DNA from: UBA10646 sp046296295
Lineage (GTDB): Bacteria; Bacteroidota; Bacteroidia; Chitinophagales; Chitinophagaceae
DNA: 64,000 nucleotides
NCBI GenBank assembly: GCA_046296295.1
Contig: JBKBLG010000014.1
Span: 29,396 to 93,395 of the forward strand
Reading direction: 5' to 3'
The notes under the pieces were generated by a model. That model was not told where the DNA came from. It worked only from the letters and a program-made list of their open reading frames with translations, and made no database searches. The translations under genes were made by a program, and so were the position numbers. Of this stretch, positions 45,482 through 53,129 are shown piece after piece. Position 1 is the stretch's first letter. Each line of letters starts with the position of its first letter.

Positions 45482-48400
45482 TTAGAAACGCACATTAAAG
45501 CCTACGGTAGCAGTTCTCATAATAGGATAGAAGGCTCCGTTGGTATTGCTGATTTCTGGGTCGAAGCCGGGCTCGTAGTTAGATAAGGTTAATGGATTTA
45601 CTACACTTACGTAAATACGGCATTGCTGCAGTTTAGTACGTTGCATAATTTTATTAGCTAGGTTATAGCCTAGTGTAATATGCTTCACACGCATAAAGGC
45701 GCCATTGCGTAACCAAAAGTCTGACGGAACGTAGTTGCCATTGCCACCAGAGTACAAGCGAGGGTAAGCAGCACCTGTGTTACTTGGCGTCCAACGATCT
45801 AAAGCTGTTTCAAAGCCCGAAGCAATCCAGTTACCACCATTAAAGGGTTCAACACCAATACCGCTGATATAGTTATCACGCTTAGCAACACCAAAAATGA
45901 AGATGTTCAAATCAAAATTGTGGTAGTTGAAATTCAAATCAAAGCTATACTCATAACGGGGGAAGTTATTACCCATTAGCGTACGGTCTTTCGCATCAAT
46001 TACATCGTCGCCATTAATGTCAACATATTTGATATCACCAGCACCTGTAACACGAGCAGTGTTACGTGGGCTATTAAAGTTATCGCCTTGCTGATATAAG
46101 CCATTGGTAGTGTAAAGGTTGTAAGAGTTGATAGGGAATCCGCCACGAGCAATCAAGCCAGCAGAAGTAACAATGTCTTGACCTCTTGTATCTAATACCT
46201 TATTTTTTACATCAGATAAATTGGCTGTAACACTATAATTTAACTTACCAATGTTATCGCGGTAAGTAGTTGAAAACTCCCAGCCTTTGTTGATCATTGA
46301 GCCAGCATTAGTTGGAACAGTGCTTGAGGTAGCTGCAAAACCTACGTAAAGTGCTAAAGGCACATTAATGATCATGTCAGTAACCTTTTTCTCATAATAG
46401 TCGAAGGTTACATTCAACTTATTCTTCAATAAAATCAAATCTAAACCCGTGTTAAACTGAGTAGATTTTTCCCAACCAATACTCACGTTTTGTACGTTGT
46501 TTAAAGAAGAACCTCTCACTAGCTGGTTGTTGAAATAGTAAGCTGTGCCAGCATTTAACGTTGCCGTAAATGGATAGTTAGAACCAATTTCTTGGTTACC
46601 TAAAGAACCATAAGAAGCTCTTAACTTGGCGTAGTTAATGAAGCTGATGTTTTTAAAGAAGTTTTCCTTACTCATTACCCAACCAATACTTGCTCCTGGA
46701 AAAAAGCCCCATTGATTATCATATAATTGACTAAAACGAGAACTACCATCATAACGGCCTGTGAATTCTAAGAGATATTTATTGCGAAAATCATAATTCA
46801 CTCTTGCGAAATAACCAGCTAATGCATTATCTGTTGCACCACCACTCACTTGTGGTTGTAATGATGAAGTGGCAAGATTTAAATACGGACGTGAAGGATC
46901 TGGTAAGCCGAAGCGGCGGGCCGATGTACTTTCACTGTAGTTGTCAACTGCCTGAAAACCCGCCTGCACTTTAATATTATGATCGTTGGCAACAGTAAAG
47001 TTATAAGTGCCGGAAGCATAATACTGATTGCCATTAAAGCGAGAGTTAGAATAAGTAATACTTGAATCTACACTACCTGCAACACCGGTATAAATGAAAG
47101 TGCCAGTAGATGGGTTAGGGGTATATACATTGTAAGTGCCATTCGGATCAACACTTTGCGTATAAGAAGTTCGGTTATTATACGCAACATCAATGAATAA
47201 GTTTTTAATTACTTCGGCACGTAATGCGAAACGCATTGAAAGCGTAGGTGTTTCGGTTACAGAGCGGCCGGTTGCTTCGGCCATAGCAATAGGGTTGATG
47301 TAGTTCGATTGTCCGGCATCGCCATACAAACCATTATCAAACTTACCGGGGAAGTTGCGAGCCATGCTAATAGCACGCTGAATAATTTGTGTAGGTGCCA
47401 TACCCGATGGCACGGTATTGCGAGCCTTTGTGTAGAATAAATCGGCAGTGAACTTGATTTTATTGGTGATGTTGATATCGCCATTCAAACGCAAATCGTA
47501 CTTGCGAAATTCATTGTTAACAATTAAGCCTTGTTGATTCAAATAAGTACCACTTGCTAAAAAGGTTGCCTTTTCAGAACCACCACTTACAATAATGTTG
47601 TGGTTTTGCATTAAGCCTGTATTCTGGAAAATAAGATCTTGCCAGTCGGTATTAAATACTGTGAAATTGTTAGGAGCATTGTTACGATAAAAATCAATCA
47701 ATGCCTGAGGATAAGGAAGTGTGGTAGAACCCGTATTGGCAACTGCTTCGTTATTCAAAATCATGTTATCAATAGCAGATAATGTTTTCGGCATATTGGT
47801 TGGTTTTTGTTGGCTGATGAAGCTGTTAAAAGCAACCGAAGTTTTACCCTGTTGGCCTCGCTTAGTTTTCACTAAAATAACACCGTTGGTAGCACGCACA
47901 CCATATACTGCTGTAGAAGCAGCATCCTTCAAAACAGTAATGTTTTCAATTACGTTGGGGTCTACATCATTTAAGCTAACTGCCTCAACACCATCCACAA
48001 TAATTAATGGAGCAGAACTACTTGATATTGAACCGATACCACGGATATTAATTGTACCACCATCAGCACCTGGCTGCCCAGAACCTTGGCGTACTGTAAC
48101 ACCCGGGGCAAAACCTTGAAGTGCCATACTAGTAGATGCTATTGGGCGGCGAATTAATTGCTCACCTTTCACAGTAGATACAGCGCCTGTTAAAGCTGCT
48201 CTTTTTTGTGCACCATAACCTACTACTACTACATCTTGCAGGTTGCTGCCAGCTGGTGTAAGCTTAATATCTTGCTGTAATGCATTTGCCTTTACACGCA
48301 AATCTTGATAGCCGAGCGACGAAACAATTAGTTCTTCGCCAGCTCGCACAACAATAGTGAAAACACCATCATTGCCGGTAATGGTACCTCTTTTTGTACC

Positions 48401-48547
48401 ACTTACCAAAACCGAAGCACCAGCAACGGGTTGGTTGGTAGCAGCATCAATTACTCTGCCTGTTGCTTTCTCCTGTGCTATGCTCAACATGGGTAAGCTG
48501 CAGCAAATACTGACTAGCAGGAGAAAAATTTGTGTACATTTTCTCAT
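45482..48547 (-). CDS. SusC/RagA-family TonB-dependent outer-membrane transporter
   Basis: 1,021 residues. A signal peptide ends LSIAQ. A carboxypeptidase-regulatory-like domain (ATGRVIDAATNQPVAGASVL) is followed by the plug (DVVVVGYGAQKRAALTGAVS; IIVDGVEAV; DAASTAVYGVRATNG) and beta barrel. The SusD is immediately downstream and the FAD oxidoreductase 14 bases upstream. No copies of the dispersed 15-mer are in this gene or its SusD. Confidence 0.95.
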   Translation of the reverse strand: MRKCTQIFLLLVSICCSLPMLSIAQEKATGRVIDAATNQPVAGASVLVSGTKRGTITGNDGVFTIVVRAGEELIVSSLGYQDLRVKANALQQDIKLTPAGSNLQDVVVVGYGAQKRAALTGAVSTVKGEQLIRRPIASTSMALQGFAPGVTVRQGSGQPGADGGTINIRGIGSISSSSAPLIIVDGVEAVSLNDVDPNVIENITVLKDAASTAVYGVRATNGVILVKTKRGQQGKTSVAFNSFISQQKPTNMPKTLSAIDNMILNNEAVANTGSTTLPYPQALIDFYRNNAPNNFTVFNTDWQDLIFQNTGLMQNHNIIVSGGSEKATFLASGTYLNQQGLIVNNEFRKYDLRLNGDINITNKIKFTADLFYTKARNTVPSGMAPTQIIQRAISMARNFPGKFDNGLYGDAGQSNYINPIAMAEATGRSVTETPTLSMRFALRAEVIKNLFIDVAYNNRTSYTQSVDPNGTYNVYTPNPSTGTFIYTGVAGSVDSSITYSNSRFNGNQYYASGTYNFTVANDHNIKVQAGFQAVDNYSESTSARRFGLPDPSRPYLNLATSSLQPQVSGGATDNALAGYFARVNYDFRNKYLLEFTGRYDGSSRFSQLYDNQWGFFPGASIGWVMSKENFFKNISFINYAKLRASYGSLGNQEIGSNYPFTATLNAGTAYYFNNQLVRGSSLNNVQNVSIGWEKSTQFNTGLDLILLKNKLNVTFDYYEKKVTDMIINVPLALYVGFAATSSTVPTNAGSMINKGWEFSTTYRDNIGKLNYSVTANLSDVKNKVLDTRGQDIVTSAGLIARGGFPINSYNLYTTNGLYQQGDNFNSPRNTARVTGAGDIKYVDINGDDVIDAKDRTLMGNNFPRYEYSFDLNFNYHNFDLNIFIFGVAKRDNYISGIGVEPFNGGNWIASGFETALDRWTPSNTGAAYPRLYSGGNGNYVPSDFWLRNGAFMRVKHITLGYNLANKIMQRTKLQQCRIYVSVVNPLTLSNYEPGFDPEISNTNGAFYPIMRTATVGFNVRF

Positions 48548-48561
48548 ACGACAAGTTTTTG

Positions 48562-50439
48562 TTAGTGATAAATTTTTCCTTCGTGGGTTACTGCATACCT
48601 TTCGAACGGGTTTAGGAAGTTGTTCAAAAGCCAGGCTAGCGATTTTCTTTGTATGTAGTTGCTATACAAATTCTGTTGTTTTAGTGCAGCCAGCATTTGG
48701 GCTGCCGTTACAATAGGTAAGTTTTTATGTTGCGGTTGCAAGTGTTCTTTTGCAATAATTGCGGCAAGCCATTCACAAGCTTTTTCGCTGGTAAGTAGGT
48801 TGTTGCTGCCGGTGAATTGCCAGTTTTTGTTGAAATCATATAAGCCTTCGGCAAAAGTAACTTCACTAATACTGCTATCTGGGTAGAACCAAGTTTGATT
48901 AGCCCATTGATAGGGTACGCCTTTGCCTTTTAAAATACCCGTTGCTCCAATTTTTTGTATTGCTTCAAATTGCTCATGATTTATGCCAGCATCGATGTAG
49001 GGCATTATCATAGCTTTACTTTGCAGTAAATGTTGTTGCACGCTCCTTACAGGTACTTTCGCTGCGCTCGTGTTCGCTTTTACCGCAAGGGCAGCTACAA
49101 CACCGGCTGCTTGCCCGTTGAGCATAACGCAAGGTTGTAAGCGTGTAGTGCCATTCACCACATTGCTTACGCTGATGTTTTTTTCTGTAAGTACCAGACC
49201 TTTTATTTTTTGAGGGATTAAACTGCCAAGTGGTAAGCTGTAAGAGGGTACGGGGTAAAAATTCAAATGCTGGGGTGCAGCACTATTTTTTTTGTGATGA
49301 TGATCAATAGGATAATCACCAACGGCAATGCCTGTTCTATACAAGGTGCTATTATATGGCTCTGCTAAATGGTTGAGGTTAAAACGTACCAAACCTTTAG
49401 CTCTTCTGCTTTCACGATAGTAAGGAATCAGCGGAAAGCCATCGGCTGTTGGAAACTCATCGGTAGCAATACCCAGATGCTTGAAACCAAGTTGGTGTTG
49501 TATGAAGTATACAAAACGCAGGGTTTGTTCTTTGGCCGCCTGTAAGCTAGCAGCTCGTTCTGCAGCATTCATGCGAATATTGTTTACATAATAATCGTTG
49601 CCATAGCTGGGCCAATTGATCATGTATTTGCCATTGGGAAGCTTACCATAATCAAGCATTTTTTGCGCATCTACATTTGGTGCTTTGCGTGTGGTATCTG
49701 TATAATAATTGGTGCAAGCGCCATCGAATTCTGTAGGGGTGTAATTAGCTGGTTTTGGAATGGTTTTATCGGTGCCTATACCAAAATCTTTCAAGATTAC
49801 TACGTAAGTGAGATCTTGTACAATATCATTGCTGCAAGGTACACCCACTTTTTCGCCAGTTATACTGCTGGCTTCCATTCCAATATCGTAGGCAACGCCG
49901 GCGTCGGCCATGGCATCGCCTAAATCGGTGCCATCTACTACTTGTTGTGCATAGATGTGTATGGTTTGTTGGCTGGCGTTGGTAAATACAGCACCGATTA
50001 CTTTATTGCCTTTTTTAAGGATGCGTTGATAGGTAAGATGGTATTGTACTTGTAATTGCTTTTCGGCAGCAGCCATTGCTTTGAAAATACTATCGGCAAT
50101 ACGCGGTTCAAACTGTGTATTGCTTACCCAGCCTGTGAACACTTTGTTAGGGCCACCATATACTTTGTAGATAGCATCTCTAAACTCGTGCCAAATACCT
50201 GATGGTAGCTTATGGTTACCATCGATGGCCGAAACACCTGCACTTGAAACCATGCCGCCGAGCCAACCATGTTCTGAGGCTATAATGGTTGGTACACCCA
50301 TGCGGGCACTTTGAATGGCTGCTGTGGTAGCACCTGTACCTCCGCCAATTACAAGCACTTTAGTGGTTAGCTTTTGTTGTGCTAGTAGCGGCAATTGTAA
50401 TAATGCAAAACTTCCTATAACAATAATCTTGCGTAGCAT
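48562..50439 (-). CDS. Secreted FAD-dependent oxidoreductase
   Basis: 625 residues. A signal peptide (about 1-20, ending LLAQ) is followed by a Rossmann FAD-binding motif VLVIGGGTGATTAAI. The FAD_oxidored-type core continues with GWLGGMVSSAGVSAIDG near 60 and VVDGTDLGDAMADAGVAYD near 165. The C-terminal part (about 475-625) looks like an additional helical or S-layer-homology-like segment. A secreted flavoprotein inside a SusCD operon suggests oxidation of a glycan or sugar intermediate, but the substrate is unknown. It is second in the operon AGE, FAD, SusC, SusD. Confidence 0.83.
   Translation of the reverse strand: MLRKIIVIGSFALLQLPLLAQQKLTTKVLVIGGGTGATTAAIQSARMGVPTIIASEHGWLGGMVSSAGVSAIDGNHKLPSGIWHEFRDAIYKVYGGPNKVFTGWVSNTQFEPRIADSIFKAMAAAEKQLQVQYHLTYQRILKKGNKVIGAVFTNASQQTIHIYAQQVVDGTDLGDAMADAGVAYDIGMEASSITGEKVGVPCSNDIVQDLTYVVILKDFGIGTDKTIPKPANYTPTEFDGACTNYYTDTTRKAPNVDAQKMLDYGKLPNGKYMINWPSYGNDYYVNNIRMNAAERAASLQAAKEQTLRFVYFIQHQLGFKHLGIATDEFPTADGFPLIPYYRESRRAKGLVRFNLNHLAEPYNSTLYRTGIAVGDYPIDHHHKKNSAAPQHLNFYPVPSYSLPLGSLIPQKIKGLVLTEKNISVSNVVNGTTRLQPCVMLNGQAAGVVAALAVKANTSAAKVPVRSVQQHLLQSKAMIMPYIDAGINHEQFEAIQKIGATGILKGKGVPYQWANQTWFYPDSSISEVTFAEGLYDFNKNWQFTGSNNLLTSEKACEWLAAIIAKEHLQPQHKNLPIVTAAQMLAALKQQNLYSNYIQRKSLAWLLNNFLNPFERYAVTHEGKIYH
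49077..49091 (+). repeat. Dispersed 15-mer copy inside FAD oxidoreductase gene
   Basis: CTTTTACCGCAAGGG, antisense to the gene, read A-L-A-V-K. Confidence 0.65.
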
Positions 50440-50448
50440 GTAGGTGTT

Positions 50449-51657
50449 TTAACTCAAGGTTTTCCAAACTTGATAGAGTGAACGGGGTATGTGAAAACAG
50501 CCCTTCCATTTGCCGCCTTTAAGTGGAAGTAATATTTCGCCGCGGCGGTTTAAATAGCCGAACCATTCGCCATGTTCTTTATCTCTAAAATGCTTCCAAG
50601 TATAGTTATGTATGGTTTCGAACCATTGGGCGCATGCTTCATTTGCCGTAAGGCGATAGGCTTTTGCTAAAGCTACTAAAGCTTCAACATGTACCCACCA
50701 TAATTTTTGATCCCACTCGAGTTGTTGTGGTGGATGGCCATGATAATCTAGGAAATAAAAAATACCGCCATGCTCTTTATCCCAGCCGAACTCTAAGGTG
50801 CGAAGCATTATGGTAACTGCCTTGTTGATTAGTGCTTTATCGTTGGTTCGAACAGCTAAGTCCATAATAAACCACATGGCTTCTATGGTATGGCCGGGGT
50901 TGAGTAAGCGGCCTTCAAAACTGTCGCAAAAACTACCATCTTCGTACACGTTTTCTAAAATAAGTCCGGTATCGGGTTGGTAAAACACTTCCATTACTTC
51001 GTGTATTACCTGCGGTATAAAGGCATCTACTTGTTCTTTACCCATAATATGCTCTAGCTCTAGTGCTAGGTTGCACAAAATCATGGGTAATGAAAAGTTT
51101 TTGAGGTTACGGGTGCCAGGGTAGGCTTTGTTGTATTGGCCCTTCCAGTTGTGCTGACGCTTTAGTATATTATTGAAGGTATCAAGTGCAATTTTCTTAT
51201 AGGTATCGGTAGGTTGAATACGATCGAGTGCTGCGAATGCCATAGTGGCAAAACAGTCGCTAAAAATATTGTAAGGCTGTACTAAGGGCTTGCCATCGGC
51301 AGTTAGCGAAAAGTACCAATTCCCTTCGGCATCGCGGCCATACTGCTCTAAAAATCTGGCACCGTGTAAGGCTATTTTGAGCCATTCTGGTTTAGGTGCT
51401 ACATGGTGGTACATGTAACTGAAGCACCATACTTGCCTACCTTGTAGCCAAATGAATTTATCGGTGTCGTACACCTTGCCTTCACGGTCTAAACAGGTGA
51501 AAAAGCCGCCGTTTTCTTGATCAATACTGTGTTGCTCCCAAAAGGGGAGTATATTATCGAGTAGTTCCTTACCGTAAATAGATGCATAGTGTTGTAGCTG
51601 ATGGGTACTAGCATCTACCCCATTGGCCGATACAGCAATCGTTGTTATAGCCTCCAT
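50449..51657 (-). CDS. AGE-family N-acylglucosamine 2-epimerase
   Basis: About 402 residues from the ATG at 51657 (an upstream in-frame ATG at 51690 is possible). No signal peptide, so cytoplasmic. The (alpha/alpha)6 barrel motifs are visible: FWEQHSIDQENGGFFTCLDR near residue 40, GRLLNPGHTIEAMWFIMDL with the catalytic His near 240, and WDKEHGGIFYFLDYHG near 285. The family interconverts GlcNAc and ManNAc, or epimerises glucose-type sugars. First gene of the minus-strand operon leading to SusCD, divergent from the ROK regulator. Confidence 0.87.
   Translation of the reverse strand: MEAITTIAVSANGVDASTHQLQHYASIYGKELLDNILPFWEQHSIDQENGGFFTCLDREGKVYDTDKFIWLQGRQVWCFSYMYHHVAPKPEWLKIALHGARFLEQYGRDAEGNWYFSLTADGKPLVQPYNIFSDCFATMAFAALDRIQPTDTYKKIALDTFNNILKRQHNWKGQYNKAYPGTRNLKNFSLPMILCNLALELEHIMGKEQVDAFIPQVIHEVMEVFYQPDTGLILENVYEDGSFCDSFEGRLLNPGHTIEAMWFIMDLAVRTNDKALINKAVTIMLRTLEFGWDKEHGGIFYFLDYHGHPPQQLEWDQKLWWVHVEALVALAKAYRLTANEACAQWFETIHNYTWKHFRDKEHGEWFGYLNRRGEILLPLKGGKWKGCFHIPRSLYQVWKTLS
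50640..50654 (+). repeat. Dispersed 15-mer copy, GCC/GGC variant, in AGE gene
   Basis: CATTTGCCGTAAGGC, antisense to the gene, read R-L-T-A-N-E. Confidence 0.78.
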
Positions 51658-51788
51658 ATAATTAATATTAATTACTAAGAAGTACAACAATATTATAAAA
51701 TTTTATTGAACTCGGTCAACTTTTTAAAATAATTTATTTTCTGGCATTCATTTATTATGAGGTAGAAATTGTAGGTATATTAGCATTT
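51658..51788. promoter_or_regulatory. Divergent AGE-ROK control region with AT-rich palindromes
   Basis: TAATTAATATTAATTA at 51659-51674 is a perfect 16-base palindrome directly upstream of the epimerase start. AAAATAATTTATTTT at 51726-51740 is a palindrome around a single central T and resembles the element at 38842-38853. Such sites beside a ROK regulator gene are plausible operators. The base composition is very AT-rich, so chance palindromes are a concern. Confidence 0.4.
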
Positions 51789-53018
51789 ATGACCACAGCA
51801 CAGCAATTATTTGAAGTGTTTTCGGAAGATGGCTCGAGTAGCGGCGTAGCCTACAAGAATAAAACCTTGAAGCGAGCTATTTTGCAACAAATTGATGCTT
51901 TTGGTAGTAGCACTATTGCCGATTTGGCGAAAGAGATGGCGATTAGCACGCCTAAAATTACCAGTTTGGTGAATGAGTTGATTGAAGATGGCTTACTGCA
52001 AGATGAAGGCAAAATTAATTCTACAGGCGGCCGTAGGGCTAGTATTTATGGCTTGGTAAGCGATGCCGGATATTTTATTGGGGTTGATGTTAAGCGCTAT
52101 GCACTGAATATTGGATTGCTCGATTTTAAAAAGCATCTCATTCAAACAAAAGATAACATTCCATACCAATTAGAAAACACACAGCAATCGTTAAACCTAC
52201 TCATTGATAGTATTAAACTTTTTTTGAAAGAACAAAAATTGCCCAAAGAAAAGGTGCTAGGTATTGGCATTAACCTTTCGGGCCGTATTAACCATAATAC
52301 AGGTTATAGTTATAGTTTTTTTCATTTTAACGAAGAGCCACTGAGTCAGGTGATTGAACGGGCTTTGGGTATTCGTACTTTTTTAGAAAACGACTCTAGG
52401 GCTATGGCTTATGGTGAGTTTTGTAGCGGCGTAGTACAAAACGAGAAAAACGTGGTATTCGTAAATCTTGATTATGGTACAGGCTTAGGCGTATTGGTAG
52501 ATGGTAAATTGTATTACGGCAAGTCGGGCTTTAGTGGAGAGTTTGGTCACATACCCATTTTCAACAACGAAATTATTTGTCAGTGTGGCAAAAAGGGCTG
52601 TTTAGAAACAGAGGTATCAGGGCAGGCCTTACTTCGTATGTTTCAAGATAAGATAAAGGGAGGGTCATCATCCATTCTTTTAAAAGATAAACGAACTGTC
52701 GATGCTATTAAACTTGAAGATTTGGTGGCAGCTGCTCGTCAAGAAGATGTATTGGTAATTGAATTGCTGGCAACTTTTAGCGAAAAGCTAGGTAGGGCAT
52801 TGGCGATACTTATTAATTTATTAAATCCGGAGTTGGTTATCTTAGGTGGTACCATTGCTCAAACAGGCGATTATTTGCGTTTGCCAACGCGTAGTTCCCT
52901 GAATAAATACTCGCTGAGCCTTGTGAATAGCGATACCCAATTCAAGCTCTCTAAATTGGGCGATAAGGCAGGTGTAATGGGTGGTTGCCTCATTGCTCGA
53001 ACCATGATTTTTAATTAG
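51789..53018 (+). CDS. ROK-family transcriptional regulator (NagC/Mlc type)
   Basis: 409 residues. An N-terminal winged helix (GSSTIADLAKEMAISTPKIT near residue 40) precedes a ROK sugar-kinase-like domain. The phosphate-binding VNLDYGTGLGVLV lies near 225 and the zinc motif CQCGKKGCLE near 265. Family members bind free or phosphorylated sugars such as GlcNAc-6-phosphate and release DNA. Divergence from the epimerase gene suggests it controls the AGE-FAD-SusC-SusD operon. A bidirectional terminator follows at 53063. Confidence 0.9.
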   Translation: MTTAQQLFEVFSEDGSSSGVAYKNKTLKRAILQQIDAFGSSTIADLAKEMAISTPKITSLVNELIEDGLLQDEGKINSTGGRRASIYGLVSDAGYFIGVDVKRYALNIGLLDFKKHLIQTKDNIPYQLENTQQSLNLLIDSIKLFLKEQKLPKEKVLGIGINLSGRINHNTGYSYSFFHFNEEPLSQVIERALGIRTFLENDSRAMAYGEFCSGVVQNEKNVVFVNLDYGTGLGVLVDGKLYYGKSGFSGEFGHIPIFNNEIICQCGKKGCLETEVSGQALLRMFQDKIKGGSSSILLKDKRTVDAIKLEDLVAAARQEDVLVIELLATFSEKLGRALAILINLLNPELVILGGTIAQTGDYLRLPTRSSLNKYSLSLVNSDTQFKLSKLGDKAGVMGGCLIARTMIFN

Positions 53019-53032
53019 TGCAATTGCTTTAA

Positions 53033-53047
53033 CATTTGCCGTAAGGC
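53033..53047 (+). repeat. Dispersed 15-mer copy, GCC/GGC variant
   Basis: CATTTGCCGTAAGGC, 14 bases past the ROK stop. It is paired with an inverted GCAA copy at 53110-53124 around a terminator. Confidence 0.8.
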
Positions 53048-53062
53048 TACCTAATAGCATTA

Positions 53063-53098
53063 AAAAAGTGTAACCATTTGGTTACACTTTTTGTTTTG
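53063..53098. terminator. Bidirectional terminator between ROK and T9SS protein genes
   Basis: A 13-base stem (AAAAAGTGTAACC at 53063-53075 with GGTTACACTTTTT at 53080-53092), loop ATTT, has A and T runs on both sides and serves both convergent genes. Confidence 0.88.
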
Positions 53099-53109
53099 GA
53101 TGGTTACCT

Positions 53110-53124
53110 ACCTTGCGGTAAATG
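53110..53124 (-). repeat. Dispersed 15-mer copy, GCAA variant
   Basis: ACCTTGCGGTAAATG, six bases beyond the stop of the T9SS protein gene. Confidence 0.8.
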
Positions 53125-53129
53125 ATATG

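Noticed and set aside
51567..51580. CCTTACCGTAAATAG near the AGE gene start as a further 15-mer copy
   Set aside because: The core has CCG in the wrong strand sense and does not keep the triplet pairing.
33727..53018. Classification of the locus as a sialic acid utilisation cluster
   Set aside because: AGE epimerase, SGNH esterase, SusCD and a permease fit in part, but no sialidase or N-acetylneuraminate lyase is present.
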